A stretch of 64,000 nt of DNA from an uncultured Chitinophaga sp. (GCA_902168205.1 CABHOK010000008.1:1-64000), one strand, 5' to 3'. Numbered from the stretch's first letter, positions 1-9,723 are shown. Translations and numbers: made by a program. Notes: generated by a model not told the origin, from the letters alone.

Positions 1-339
1 CCTGTTATATGGCAAGGCGATCTGTATCGTTTGGCTGATCCGAAAGAGCAAAGTATAGCATCTTTACTATATGTGCAGAACGACAAGCGAAAGGCTGTGC
101 TGTTCAACTACCTGGTGAAGAACCGCTATGGTGAAGGCAGCATACTTCCTGTAAAGCTGAAAGGTCTGGACGCAACCAAACGCTATAAAATACGGGAGAC
201 GAATCTATATCCCGGCACACAATCGTCAATCAATCCGGAGCAGATCTATTCCGGAGATTTCCTGATGAAAGTAGGTTTTAATCCCGATGTTAACAATGCA
301 AGAAAAAGCGTAGTGCTGGTGATCGAAGAAGTTCGCTAG
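1..339 (+). CDS. GH36 alpha-galactosidase, C-terminal end (partial)
   Basis: This is the 3' end of a gene that starts before the window; frame 1 is open from base 1. The visible ~112 residues begin with a PVIWQGDLYRL stretch, which matches the end of the catalytic barrel of GH36 alpha-galactosidases. They continue into the small C-terminal beta domain, with phrases such as LKGLDATKRYKI and YSGDFLMKVGF. GH36 enzymes remove terminal alpha-galactose from oligosaccharides and galactomannan. The next gene downstream is a second clan GH-D enzyme and sugar regulators follow, so a galactoside-utilisation role fits. The catalytic aspartates and any signal peptide lie outside the window, so specificity and location cannot be judged. 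Confidence 0.85.
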   Translation, partial: PVIWQGDLYRLADPKEQSIASLLYVQNDKRKAVLFNYLVKNRYGEGSILPVKLKGLDATKRYKIRETNLYPGTQSSINPEQIYSGDFLMKVGFNPDVNNARKSVVLVIEEVR

Positions 340-352
340 GTAAATATTTACC
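339..352. promoter_or_regulatory. Perfect 14-bp palindrome GGTAAATATTTACC
   Basis: A perfect 14-bp palindrome begins on the last base of the GH36 stop codon and lies 100 bp before the next start. Its AT-rich centre makes it a plausible operator, but no regulator can be assigned and chance is possible. Confidence 0.3.
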
Positions 353-359
353 GGAGAAG

Positions 360-401
360 CATGATTCAGATATAAAAGCAATATCTGCATGGAAGCTTTT
401 T
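360..401 (+). terminator. Possible terminator after the GH36 gene
   Basis: CATG (360-363) and CAGATAT (367-373) pair with ATATCTGCATG (381-391) around a 7-base loop, leaving a 3-base bulge. The stem is followed after five bases by a run of five T. It is AT-rich and so weak. It would separate the GH36 gene from the next one. Confidence 0.35.
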
Positions 402-450
402 ATCCGGATTACGCAGGAAGAGATATAGTTTAAAATAAAATGATGTAAAA

Positions 451-2766
451 ATGCTTGTAACAATGAAGCCACAGAAACGAAACTATAGATATACCGGCCT
501 GATAGGCCTGTTCATGATTGTTATGCTTTCGTTTGTTTCGGTAACAGCACAGACGCTCACATTCGGAGCAAACAGTAAACTGGTATATAATGTACAAACC
601 GGTACAGCGAATGTATCCGTTCAGGACAACATGATTGTCTCAAATGCTTATGCAGTCGTAGTGAGCGGGGGAGTGACACTCAATAGCAAGAGCTATACGT
701 TACGCACCGTAACAACAAAAGATACAACGGATGCCTTTGGTACCGGTAAGAAAATGAAGGTTACGTTAACAGCGGCAGGTTTACCTGAGATGCAGCAGAT
801 CTTTTATGCGTATGAAGGAAAGAATTACCTGCTTACCGAAGTGATCGTACGCGGTGCCAACATAAGCACCAATTATATGGCGCCATTTGTATCGGAGCAG
901 GTAAATATACAGGCGACCGGGGATAACCGGGTTTTGTTTGTTCCGTTTGACAACGATACGTTTATACGCTATCAATCAAAATCACTAAGCTCGACGCTTA
1001 CCAATACAAGTTCGGAGGTAACGGCCTACTATGAAAATAATAGTCGTGCAGGTTTGATAGTTGGTTCTGTAGAGCACATGGTTTGGAAGACTGGTGTGCG
1101 TACAACGGGTACCAATAATGTATTAAGTGAATTAACGGCGTGGGGTGGTTATGCTGAGAAGAATGTAACGCGTGATGGTATAGCACACGGTACACTGTCT
1201 GGTGATTCTGTTAAATCGCCGAAGGTATTTATAGGTGTATATGATGACTGGCGCACCGGATTGGATGACTATGGTAAGGCAAATGCTATCGCAGAACCAA
1301 GGTATATATTTGATTGGACAAACCCGGTTCCGTTTGGATGGAATAGTTGGGGCGCTATACAAGACAAGCTGAATCTTGATAAAGCCAAGGCTGTGGCGCA
1401 GTTCTTCTCTGCGAGCCTGCCGAAATTCAGAAATGGTGAGACAGCCTATATCGATCTCGATTCGTATTGGGACAATATGGTGAGCGGTGGTATTGAAGGT
1501 GATTTTACACAACTGATTGCCTTTGTAAATTATTGCAAGGAACGCGGACTGAAACCCGGTATATATTGGGCGCCTTTTGTGGATTGGGGAAAGACCAGCA
1601 GATCCGTAGAAGGAACCAATGGTGCCTATAATTACCAGGATGTATGGACCAAAGTAAACGGTGCCTATCATGACCTGGATGGTGCGCGTGCCATGGACCC
1701 GACACACCCCGCAACACAGAAACGCATTGAGTTACTCATCAATAAATTCAAAGCGTGTGGATTTGAAATGATCAAGATTGACTTCATCGGGCACGCTGCG
1801 ATTGAAGCGGATGATTTTTATGATCCAACCGTAACTACCGGGATGCAGGCGTTCCGTAAAGGAATGGAATACCTCGTTGATAAACTGGACAGTAAAATGC
1901 TGGTATATGTAGCGATATCACCGAGCCTGGCAACGGGCCGCTATGCGCATTCGCGAAGAATTGCCTGCGATGCGTATTCAGATATAGGTGCAACCGAATA
2001 TACTCTGAACAGCACAACGTATGGCTGGTGGCAAACGCATATCTATAATTTCATAGATGCCGATCATTTGGTGTTCAGCAACAAATCACTGGGGGAGAAC
2101 CGTGCGCGTTTAGCTTCCGGTGTAATTAATGGGACCTTGATCACGGGTGATGATTTTGCCACAACAGGACAATGGACTGATCGTGCGAAAGATCTGTTAC
2201 AGAAAGAAGATATACTGACCATTGCCAAAAATGGTGTAGCCTTCACACCCATAGAGGGTAATGCTGCCCAGAGCGCCAGTGAAGCGTTCGTCAATAAAAT
2301 CGGTGACACCTATTATGTAGCGGTGATAAACTATGGCGAGCAGAAAGCAATGGACCTCAGTCTTGCACGACTGGGTATACCGGCAGGTGATTATACGATA
2401 CGGGAGTTATTCAGAAATATGCCGCAGGTGCTAACGGGGTCTTCATTGAAAATAACGGCTCCTGCAAGAGACGCTTTTATTTTCAGATTTACCCCGGGCA
2501 CCGTTACATCTTCGGAGCCTGAAGCGGGCAATGATACTACTGTGCTCTATCCCAACCCGACAAACGATGTGGTGAAGATCAGAAATGAAAAGACCATTCG
2601 TTCATGCAGACTGCTGACTTCTAATGGAGATGTTCTGTTGGAAAAGAAGAATCTGAAGGTACGTGAATATGAATTGAAACTGGCAGCTTACGCCAAAGGT
2701 ATATACTTTATCTCGGTCGTAAATGCTGATGGCAACAGCCGGATATTTAAAGTGGTGAAGGAATAA
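451..2766 (+). CDS. Secreted clan GH-D glycoside hydrolase (GH27/GH36-like alpha-galactosidase) with T9SS tail
   Basis: This 771-residue exported enzyme probably removes terminal alpha-galactose or a related sugar. A signal peptide covers about residues 5-34; an alternative start at 463 (MKPQKRN) fits it equally well. An N-terminal beta-sandwich is followed by a barrel with GWNSWG near residue 295, GIYWAPFVDWG near 373, and the clan GH-D KIDF motif near 440, whose Asp is the expected nucleophile. CDAYSD near 503 may hold the acid/base. Residues ~700-771 begin with YPNPTND and end in GIYFISVV...FKVVKE, a type A T9SS sorting domain, so the protein is probably cell-surface or released. It lies between a GH36 gene and a LacI regulator. 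The exact family (GH27, GH36 or a sister group) and linkage are uncertain. Confidence 0.85.
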   Translation: MLVTMKPQKRNYRYTGLIGLFMIVMLSFVSVTAQTLTFGANSKLVYNVQTGTANVSVQDNMIVSNAYAVVVSGGVTLNSKSYTLRTVTTKDTTDAFGTGKKMKVTLTAAGLPEMQQIFYAYEGKNYLLTEVIVRGANISTNYMAPFVSEQVNIQATGDNRVLFVPFDNDTFIRYQSKSLSSTLTNTSSEVTAYYENNSRAGLIVGSVEHMVWKTGVRTTGTNNVLSELTAWGGYAEKNVTRDGIAHGTLSGDSVKSPKVFIGVYDDWRTGLDDYGKANAIAEPRYIFDWTNPVPFGWNSWGAIQDKLNLDKAKAVAQFFSASLPKFRNGETAYIDLDSYWDNMVSGGIEGDFTQLIAFVNYCKERGLKPGIYWAPFVDWGKTSRSVEGTNGAYNYQDVWTKVNGAYHDLDGARAMDPTHPATQKRIELLINKFKACGFEMIKIDFIGHAAIEADDFYDPTVTTGMQAFRKGMEYLVDKLDSKMLVYVAISPSLATGRYAHSRRIACDAYSDIGATEYTLNSTTYGWWQTHIYNFIDADHLVFSNKSLGENRARLASGVINGTLITGDDFATTGQWTDRAKDLLQKEDILTIAKNGVAFTPIEGNAAQSASEAFVNKIGDTYYVAVINYGEQKAMDLSLARLGIPAGDYTIRELFRNMPQVLTGSSLKITAPARDAFIFRFTPGTVTSSEPEAGNDTTVLYPNPTNDVVKIRNEKTIRSCRLLTSNGDVLLEKKNLKVREYELKLAAYAKGIYFISVVNADGNSRIFKVVKE

Positions 2767-2785
2767 ATTCCGGGGTTCGTTGTAT

Positions 2786-2824
2786 AGCACTACCGGGTCT
2801 ACGCCTGGTGGTGCTTACTTATTT
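2786..2824 (+). terminator. Rho-independent terminator after the GH-D enzyme gene
   Basis: A 12-bp stem (2786-2797 with 2804-2815, two G-U wobbles in the RNA) closes a 6-base loop and is followed by a T-rich tract. It sits 20 bp after the stop codon and 40 bp before the LacI gene, so the repressor is probably transcribed separately. Confidence 0.5.
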
Positions 2825-2863
2825 TGAAATATAGGTTTGGTTTCGTGTTGATTTGATGATGAT

Positions 2864-3892
2864 ATGAAAAATGCACAGGTAACGATTCGGGATTTAGCAC
2901 TAAAGCTTGGCGTTTCCATTTCTACTGTGTCGCGTGCGTTGCGCAATGCTTCGAATGTAGATCCTGAGAAAAAGAAACATGTACTGGAGCTCGCGGAGAA
3001 GTTACACTACCAACCCAATCGTGTTGCACAGAATCTGCGCATCAAGCGAACCAATACCCTGGGGGTTGTGGTGCCGCAGATCAATCTGCATTTTTTCTCT
3101 TCGGTGATCAGCGGTATACAGGAGTATGCAGCGACCCACAACTACGGTGTGATGATCTGTCAGTCGCTGGAGTCGCTGGAGATAGAGCAGTCCAATATAC
3201 AAATGCTCGTTGCGAACCGTGTCGATGGACTTCTGATATCGTTATCCAGTGAGACGGATTCGTACGATCACTTGCAGGCATTGCTGGACAAGCGCATACC
3301 GGTGGTGTTGTTTGATCGCGTTACGGAGTCGGTACACGCCAACAAAGTAATTGTCGATGATCATGATGGCGCTTCAAAAGCTACAGAATACCTCATACAG
3401 ACTGGTTGCCGAAATATAGCCTATATAGGAGGGCCGGAACATCTGTATATCAGCAACCAGCGCCTCAAAGGATACACCGATGCTCTTCAGCGAAACGGTA
3501 TAGCTCTCGATGATGATTTTATCTTTCACTGCCACGATTTAAAAAATGATGTAATGAGTGCGGCTGATCAGTTACTCTCCGGTAATAAGCGGCCCGATGC
3601 TATACTTTGTCTCAACGACCCGGTAGCCATACAGGTCATGCAAGTACTCAAGAGCAGGAACATTCGTATACCGGAGGATATATCGATTATCGGTTTTACC
3701 GATGAGCCGGTTTCACAATTTATTGAACCTTCACTCACCACCGTGTCTCAGCCAGCTGACGAAATCGGTCGTGTAGCCGCTGCGTTGTTTCTCGAGCAGA
3801 TGGACCAAAAGGACGACTTCGAACCGGTTACGAAAGTGCTGGCTACCGAGCTTTTAATTCGGAACTCTACCCGAATTATATCGGCAAAATAA
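2864..3892 (+). CDS. LacI-family transcriptional repressor
   Basis: A 342-residue regulator of the LacI/GalR family. Residues ~6-50 form the HTH (VTIRDLALKLGVSISTVSRAL) and hinge helix (NRVAQNLR). The rest is a periplasmic-binding-protein-like effector domain from LGVVVPQ to the C-terminus, with the usual DGLLIS, VVLFDR, IAYIGGP and ISIIGFTDEP segments. Members repress sugar genes until an inducing sugar binds. It sits between the alpha-galactosidase genes and the GH95/GH97/symporter cluster, which are the likely targets. A 16-bp CG-centred near-palindrome at 8344 is a candidate operator. The inducer is unknown; galactose, fucose or an oligosaccharide are guesses from context. Confidence 0.92.
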   Translation: MKNAQVTIRDLALKLGVSISTVSRALRNASNVDPEKKKHVLELAEKLHYQPNRVAQNLRIKRTNTLGVVVPQINLHFFSSVISGIQEYAATHNYGVMICQSLESLEIEQSNIQMLVANRVDGLLISLSSETDSYDHLQALLDKRIPVVLFDRVTESVHANKVIVDDHDGASKATEYLIQTGCRNIAYIGGPEHLYISNQRLKGYTDALQRNGIALDDDFIFHCHDLKNDVMSAADQLLSGNKRPDAILCLNDPVAIQVMQVLKSRNIRIPEDISIIGFTDEPVSQFIEPSLTTVSQPADEIGRVAAALFLEQMDQKDDFEPVTKVLATELLIRNSTRIISAK

Positions 3893-3943
3893 AGGCAACC
3901 ATAAATAGTCACCTTTATAAGCTGCTGAAACTATACGGTATAT

Positions 3944-6900
3944 TTACGAGACCAATAAAGGTTGTGTAATCATGTTTCGGTGAATAAAGGCACCGAGGTG
4001 ATTTACATCATGCGTTAGCACAAAGTCAAAATTCTTTTCAGCATCATGTACCTGGTCGTGGTTTAATCCAAGGTATCCCAGTGCCATCAGGTAATGACAA
4101 TGTACTTTATTTCGCAGGTTCAGGTCTTGATCAAAAACCAGCAGATCGGGTAGCGATACAGCAAAGTAGTCAATCTTGATGGTGTCGTTCAGATGTTGTT
4201 TGCCAAATGAAATCAACCGGTTAAATATAGCTTGTGCTTTTTCCGGTTGTCCGAGTTTATTCCAGGCTAGTCCCTGGTAAAAGATCTTATCCGGTTGTTG
4301 ATCGTTGTAGTAAATGGCTTGCACCGGTTCGCTTAGCCCTACCGTTGCTTTTTCGAAGAATGTTTTGGCTTTTGCTATATTTCCGGACAATTGCAAGGCA
4401 CAGCCCGTCAGGTAGAATATATCGTTTTCTTGCGCACCATAGAGTTTTCCTTCACCCAGGTTATACGGGTAATTTTGTGCGCGCTCCAGGTAATCGAGTG
4501 CCTGTCCGGCTTGTCCTTCAGCGATAGCTGCTTTAGCAAGTTCCAGCAGGCATACCAGGTATTGTCCTACAACTTTGCCTTCTCCACCTTCCCACGGGTG
4601 AAACTTGCGCGAGGAGATCAATGCCAATGCTTTCGCATGATCGCCCGTTAGATTATAGAGCGTAATTCGTTCCAGGTATAGATCATCGCGACTTTCTGTG
4701 AGCGCTATATATTGTTCGAGCAAAGCCAGTCGTTCCGAATGAGACTTGTTCAGTTTTTTATAAAGCTGATCGAGTTCCATCAGTACACGCGCATCCGTTG
4801 TATCGAGCGAAAACGCTTTCTCCAGACTTTGCAATGCTGCAGATGCATCAGAGCGCTTGTTATGATATGCTAACGCCAGGTTACGGTGTACAGTCGGGAA
4901 GGAGGGATCGAGATTCCTCGACTGTTCCCATGCAACTATAGCGTCACTATATTGACGATTCGCATACCAGAAATTACCGAGGTAATACGGAGCTTTTGCA
5001 TCGGCACCATGACGTACGATTGCAGCCTGTAACGCAACGGCTTCCTCAATGCGGTTCGGGAAACAATAGTCTGCTTTAGATTGTGCTGCACGTTGATAGT
5101 AACTATTGGCCACTTTTAAATCACCATTCCTCGTTTCAAAGTATCCCAGCAGGTAATATACAATCGGGTATACGTCCCGGTTTGTATCGATGCTGGCCAG
5201 CAGGCTTCCTGCTTCTGAATAAAGACCTGCGTGTGCATAGTCGAGTGCATACTCGATATAGTTGTGTACATAGTGTCTCGCTATTTTATGTACATGTTGC
5301 AGGCGTTCATCCGCTTTATCTTTCTGCGTCAGTGCAGTATATAGAAGGTGTTGTTCATATATACATCCTACATTGAACTTATCCAGCAGGAGAGATTCTT
5401 CTGCCAGTTGCAACGCTTCGGTTACACGATTCAGTTTTCGCAGGATAACGGTCTTGAGGTGTCGCGCTACCGCACTGTTATAATTTCGGTTGAGTGATTT
5501 ATTCATCAGGTTGAGCGCTTCTTCAAAATTGTTCCTGCGACAGGCTATACGCGCCAGGTTTAAATACGCAGCATCCTGCCAGGCTACATTCCAGGTACAT
5601 TTATACCAGGCATCAAAGGCTTCATCGTAACGCTCAAGGTAATTGAGACATAACCCAAGGTTAAAGTAAGGCTCACCGTCATACGGATTCGGATTGCGTT
5701 CCGTGAGTGTTTGAATGGCCGTGTTAAAATACTTTTCTGCTTCGCTGAATTTAGCGCGCTTCAATAGCCAGAGGCCCATTGCATTGTTGCAGCGTGCATC
5801 ACCGGGCTCGCGTCTCAGGGCTTCCCGGTAATAATCGGTAGCTTTAAATGTAGCGTGGCGATATTGTTCGATATGCAAACCGGTCAGAAACAGTTGTTCT
5901 GTACTTGTAATTGCAGCAGGCTCAAGTGCAGGTTTTGCCGAGGCAGGTATATCTTTTGTTTTAGCAGCTTCGGGTTGATATTGCACGAGTATATTTCCTG
6001 CCGCACTTACTAACAAGACTTTCAGTTTCTCGGGTTGATTGATCTCTTTGGTTATAACATTGCTGTACGGTGTCTCCGGAGCAATGGAAATATAGTCTGT
6101 CCAGATTTCTTGCTCGTTGTACAATAGAATTACACGCGCCTGTTGATGCGATGCAGTAGTATATAGTTTTATATCGATGGTACTTCCGCTGATCTCCAGA
6201 TTAACAAAAGCATCTTTGGTAGCATTCTTTACAACCCCCAGCTCGCTATAGGGCATGAAGTATTGTGTAAAGGTTCGCTCTTCAAAGGGCTGTATCCATG
6301 AGAAGTCCGGTTGATTGTCCGTAAATACACCCGTCATCAGTTCGATATAGGGACCGTCTTCATCGGTAAGATTTCTGTCCCAAGCAAAACCGAATTCACC
6401 TTTGCCCCACGTCCATTGTTTTTTGCCGGGCGATACATGATGATTGGCAACGTGTAATAAACCGCCTTTCGTGTCGTGCTCATACCCGCCCATGAAATCA
6501 TATTTAGACTTGATGGCCATATAGGACGTGGGCACCGGTATATTTTTATAGCGCGATATATCTACACCTTTCGAGTAATCAACTTTATAGTATATGCCTT
6601 TCGCGATTGGAAATTCAGATACATCGCGTTTACCATGGTCAAACACAGCGTTTACATCAGGAGGAAATACCGATTGGTAGTCATCATTTACCTTTACGGC
6701 CGGGTTAGCCCACCACAGAAATGTCTGCGGGAAAGGCGTGCGGTTATATAGTTTTGCGTTGATCTCCAGGTAAGCTTTATCCGGATATAGTCTGAAGCCA
6801 GCCATTCCTTTTGTCCGGAACATACGCTCCACTTCACTGACCCAAATGGTTCTGCTGCCATCGCTATGTTCTTCAATAGTATAATCGATCGGATCAAATG

Positions 6901-7288
6901 TACTCGGACGGTGATGTTGCGGCCAGTTGAATTCTATACCACCGGAGATCCACGGACCTGTTAGCCCGACAAGTGCAGGTTTGATCACCTGGTTATAGTA
7001 TATAAAGTGACGATTCCGGATTTTATCAAAGGCCATTTGAATTCTTCCACCCAGTTCCGGCAGAATCATGATTTTGAGATAGGCGTTCTCGAGAAACAAC
7101 GCGTGGTATACTTTGTCTTCTTTATCATCCAGTATCTTTTCAATTACCGGGTGCGGATATACAACGCCACTGCTTCCCTGGTAGACTCTATTTTCCAGGA
7201 AGATTGGATTTTTTTCTGGTTTACCGATCCCATAGGTGGGAATAGTGATTTTCTCTTCCCAAACTTGTACACGACTGTTGGTTCCCAT
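3944..7288 (-). CDS. DUF5107 domain protein with long TPR array
   Basis: A 1114-residue protein with no signal peptide. The first ~470 residues match DUF5107, a galactose-mutarotase-like beta-sandwich, with ILPELGGRIQ, GGIEFNWPQHH and WTWGKGEFGFAWDRNLTD motifs. Residues ~520-1090 are a long series of tetratricopeptide-type helical pairs (EPYFNLGLCLNYLERYDEA is a clear one). The start MGTNSRV at 7288 was chosen because the longer open frame runs into the divergent AraC gene and its N-terminal extension does not look like protein. Family members sit in sugar-utilisation loci and are presumed cytoplasmic carbohydrate-binding or processing proteins, but I know of no firm activity. It is divergent from the AraC activator, with 86 bp shared between them, which suggests co-regulation. 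Confidence 0.85.
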   Translation of the reverse strand: MGTNSRVQVWEEKITIPTYGIGKPEKNPIFLENRVYQGSSGVVYPHPVIEKILDDKEDKVYHALFLENAYLKIMILPELGGRIQMAFDKIRNRHFIYYNQVIKPALVGLTGPWISGGIEFNWPQHHRPSTFDPIDYTIEEHSDGSRTIWVSEVERMFRTKGMAGFRLYPDKAYLEINAKLYNRTPFPQTFLWWANPAVKVNDDYQSVFPPDVNAVFDHGKRDVSEFPIAKGIYYKVDYSKGVDISRYKNIPVPTSYMAIKSKYDFMGGYEHDTKGGLLHVANHHVSPGKKQWTWGKGEFGFAWDRNLTDEDGPYIELMTGVFTDNQPDFSWIQPFEERTFTQYFMPYSELGVVKNATKDAFVNLEISGSTIDIKLYTTASHQQARVILLYNEQEIWTDYISIAPETPYSNVITKEINQPEKLKVLLVSAAGNILVQYQPEAAKTKDIPASAKPALEPAAITSTEQLFLTGLHIEQYRHATFKATDYYREALRREPGDARCNNAMGLWLLKRAKFSEAEKYFNTAIQTLTERNPNPYDGEPYFNLGLCLNYLERYDEAFDAWYKCTWNVAWQDAAYLNLARIACRRNNFEEALNLMNKSLNRNYNSAVARHLKTVILRKLNRVTEALQLAEESLLLDKFNVGCIYEQHLLYTALTQKDKADERLQHVHKIARHYVHNYIEYALDYAHAGLYSEAGSLLASIDTNRDVYPIVYYLLGYFETRNGDLKVANSYYQRAAQSKADYCFPNRIEEAVALQAAIVRHGADAKAPYYLGNFWYANRQYSDAIVAWEQSRNLDPSFPTVHRNLALAYHNKRSDASAALQSLEKAFSLDTTDARVLMELDQLYKKLNKSHSERLALLEQYIALTESRDDLYLERITLYNLTGDHAKALALISSRKFHPWEGGEGKVVGQYLVCLLELAKAAIAEGQAGQALDYLERAQNYPYNLGEGKLYGAQENDIFYLTGCALQLSGNIAKAKTFFEKATVGLSEPVQAIYYNDQQPDKIFYQGLAWNKLGQPEKAQAIFNRLISFGKQHLNDTIKIDYFAVSLPDLLVFDQDLNLRNKVHCHYLMALGYLGLNHDQVHDAEKNFDFVLTHDVNHLGAFIHRNMITQPLLVS

Positions 7289-7374
7289 TAAAACGATTGT
7301 TTTTTGTAAAAGTAGAATGCTTGGAATTATGCTTCGATGGACTAATTTTCGCTTTTGATGGACAATGTTATGGT

Positions 7375-8256
7375 ATGAATTCAATTCGTAAACAGGAAGG
7401 ATTCGAAGGACAAAAGGCAATTGTGCTCCCCAAAAAGATACTCGAGGTATGTCAGCATACAGCGCCTGTCAATGCGTTGTTCATAACGGATGTGGGCTTC
7501 TATCCGCGGGCCCAATATCATTATCGGGAAAGACCTTCGGGTATATCGCAGAATATTCTCATCTATTGTATAGAAGGAAAGGGCTGGCTTGAAATTCCGG
7601 CAGGACGCTTTGAAGTCAATCCCAATCACTACCTCATCATTCCGGCAAACATGGCACACAAATATGGTGCAGATGAAGAAAATCCATGGACTATATATTG
7701 GATGCACTTCAAGGGATCACTAAGTATATATTTTTCATCGGTACTGTCCAAACAGGCAAAGAGTTTTGTGAACTATACAATCTTCCTGGAAGAACGCATT
7801 CGCGTGTTTGATTCCATGTATAAAAACCTGGAAGGTGGCTATAGTCTGGATAACCTCCTTTATTCCAGCATAAGCTTTCAGTATTTTCTCGCCTCGTTGT
7901 CGTTCGCAGACAAATTCACGTCCGGGCTACACGCAGAGAAAGACCAGGTGGATGTTTCCATTACATATATGCAGGACCACCTGGATAAATCATTGACACT
8001 TGAGCAGTTGGCAGCATCGGTAAATTTATCGGTGTCGCATTACTCCAGTATATTCAGAAAGAAGACAGGCTATTCGCCCATTATATATTTCAATCATTTA
8101 AAAATCCAGCGCGCGTGTCAATACGTGTTGTTCACGACCCTGCGCATCAACGAGATTGCATTGAAGCTGGGCATCGAAGATCCGTACTATTTTTCGAGGT
8201 TATTCACCAAAATAATGGGGGTTTCTCCGATGGAATACCGGAATAAAAAAGAGTAG
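7375..8256 (+). CDS. AraC-family transcriptional activator
   Basis: A 293-residue regulator. Residues ~10-130 form a cupin-like ligand-binding domain (LIYCIEGKGWLEIPAGRF, YLIIPANMAHKYG, YWMHFKG). The last ~100 residues are a two-HTH AraC domain (LTLEQLAASVNLSVSHYSSIFRK and INEIALKLGIEDPYYFSRLF) ending in GVSPMEYR. The start at 7375 leaves 86 bp to the divergent DUF5107 gene; a longer frame from 7297 would fill that promoter region. Related regulators activate sugar-utilisation genes after binding a monosaccharide. The symporter and GH genes downstream are the expected targets. Confidence 0.9.
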   Translation: MNSIRKQEGFEGQKAIVLPKKILEVCQHTAPVNALFITDVGFYPRAQYHYRERPSGISQNILIYCIEGKGWLEIPAGRFEVNPNHYLIIPANMAHKYGADEENPWTIYWMHFKGSLSIYFSSVLSKQAKSFVNYTIFLEERIRVFDSMYKNLEGGYSLDNLLYSSISFQYFLASLSFADKFTSGLHAEKDQVDVSITYMQDHLDKSLTLEQLAASVNLSVSHYSSIFRKKTGYSPIIYFNHLKIQRACQYVLFTTLRINEIALKLGIEDPYYFSRLFTKIMGVSPMEYRNKKE

Positions 8257-8343
8257 TCAAAGCTCTATTTTCCATAGAAAAAATGAAAACTGCCGCGGGT
8301 TGGAGGAATCATAAGAAAGTCCATCATTATCGTTCAATTCTCC

Positions 8344-8359
8344 ATTCAAACGGTTGAAT
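8344..8359. promoter_or_regulatory. Candidate LacI-type operator upstream of the sugar symporter
   Basis: The 16-bp site ATTCAAACGGTTGAAT is symmetric at 7 of 8 pairs and has CG at its centre, the geometry typical of LacI-family operators. It lies 33 bp before the symporter start. The LacI-type gene at 2864 is the obvious candidate partner; binding is inferred. Confidence 0.4.
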
Positions 8360-8391
8360 TTTCATTACAGATTTGTAGAAACGATTTCTGA

Positions 8392-9723
8392 ATGGCGAAT
8401 AAATCCTATATCCTGTTAATCAGTCTCATTGCAGCCTTTGGCGGTTTGTTGTTCGGATTCGACATCGCCATTTTCTCGGGTACCATTCCTTTTATACAAC
8501 CGTACTATAATCTCACAGAAGCTGAACTAGGCTGGACCGGCAGTTCGCTATATGTAGGATGCATCATGGGTACATTGATCACCGGATACTGCGCGGATCG
8601 CTTCGGAAGAAAATTTCCGTTGATCATAGCGTCCGGTATATTTATGCTCTCATCTGTTTTCATGGGGTGGGCGAGTAGTTATAGCATGCTCATTCTCTGG
8701 CGTATTATTGCCGGTATAGGTGTCGGTGCTGCCTCCATGCTTTCGCCTCTATATATAGCGGAAGTAAGCCCCGCCCCGATACGCGGACGCATGGTTTCGG
8801 TTAATCAACTCACTGTAGTGATCGGAATTTTACTCGCATACTTCTCCAATTACCTGCTGGCAGATTTCGAGAACAACTGGCGTTGGATGTTTACTTCAGG
8901 AGCTATACCTGCCGTGGTATTTTTTGTAAGCGTATTCCTTGTGCCGGAAAGTCCGCGATGGCTTATCAATAAAAAACGGATCGATGATGCGCGGGTGGTT
9001 TTACAAAAACTGAACGGCAGCGAGCGCGAAGTAGAAGAAGAGATTCGTGGTATTCAAACCCGGATGAGTAATGATGTGAAAGGTAAACTTACGGATTTGA
9101 TTCGTCCGGGTATAACATTTATTGTGATGCTTGGCATTGCCATGGCCGTCTTCCAACAGATCTCGGGAGCGAACGCTATATTCTTCTACGCGCCTATCAT
9201 TTTTGAGAAGGCCGGCATGAATGTACAGGATCAGCTTTTTCAGCAGATCATGATCGGAGCGATCAACCTCATCTTTACCCTTGTCGCCATGCAGCTTGTA
9301 GATAAACTCGGGCGCAAGAAACTCATGCTGGCCGGTTCATCGCTTATGGCGCTATGGTTGTTACTGGTTGGTATTTGCTACTACTTTAACATTTTTGAAG
9401 GATATATACTTACCTTCTTTGTTCTGGCCTTTATAGCAACGTATGCTGCTACGCTCGCACCGGTAACATGGGTGTTGATCTCCGAGATATTTCCTTCGAA
9501 GATCAGGGGGATAGCTGTATCTGTAGCAACGTGTAGTCTGTGGGTTGCGTGCTTTGCGCTGGCGTATGGCTTCCCGGTACTGATCGAATTACTGGATGCA
9601 CCGCAGACGTTCTTCCTGTTCTCCGGTATATGCTTTATATACTTTATCATCCTGCTGAAATTTGCTCCGGAAACAAAGGGCAAAACCCTGGAACAATTCG
9701 AAACCGAAATCATTCGTCACTGA
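8392..9723 (+). CDS. MFS sugar porter (sugar/H+ symporter)
   Basis: A 443-residue inner-membrane transporter of the sugar porter family (XylE/AraE/GLUT type) with about 12 membrane helices. Family signatures are visible: GGLLFGFDIAIFSG in helix 1, DRFGRK in the 2-3 loop, PESPRWL at the end of the N-terminal half, QQISGANAIFFYAP in helix 7, DKLGRKK in the 8-9 loop and PETKGKTLE at the C-terminus. It would import a monosaccharide released by the neighbouring hydrolases. A candidate LacI-type operator lies just upstream, and the GH95-GalM-GH97 run follows 113 bp after it. The substrate is not readable from sequence; galactose, fucose, arabinose or xylose are possible. Confidence 0.92.
   Translation: MANKSYILLISLIAAFGGLLFGFDIAIFSGTIPFIQPYYNLTEAELGWTGSSLYVGCIMGTLITGYCADRFGRKFPLIIASGIFMLSSVFMGWASSYSMLILWRIIAGIGVGAASMLSPLYIAEVSPAPIRGRMVSVNQLTVVIGILLAYFSNYLLADFENNWRWMFTSGAIPAVVFFVSVFLVPESPRWLINKKRIDDARVVLQKLNGSEREVEEEIRGIQTRMSNDVKGKLTDLIRPGITFIVMLGIAMAVFQQISGANAIFFYAPIIFEKAGMNVQDQLFQQIMIGAINLIFTLVAMQLVDKLGRKKLMLAGSSLMALWLLLVGICYYFNIFEGYILTFFVLAFIATYAATLAPVTWVLISEIFPSKIRGIAVSVATCSLWVACFALAYGFPVLIELLDAPQTFFLFSGICFIYFIILLKFAPETKGKTLEQFETEIIRH

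Noticed and set aside
1132-1707. 191-codon minus-strand frame inside the GH27/36-like gene
   Set aside because: Lies wholly opposite conserved GH-D catalytic sequence; no start context or family match.
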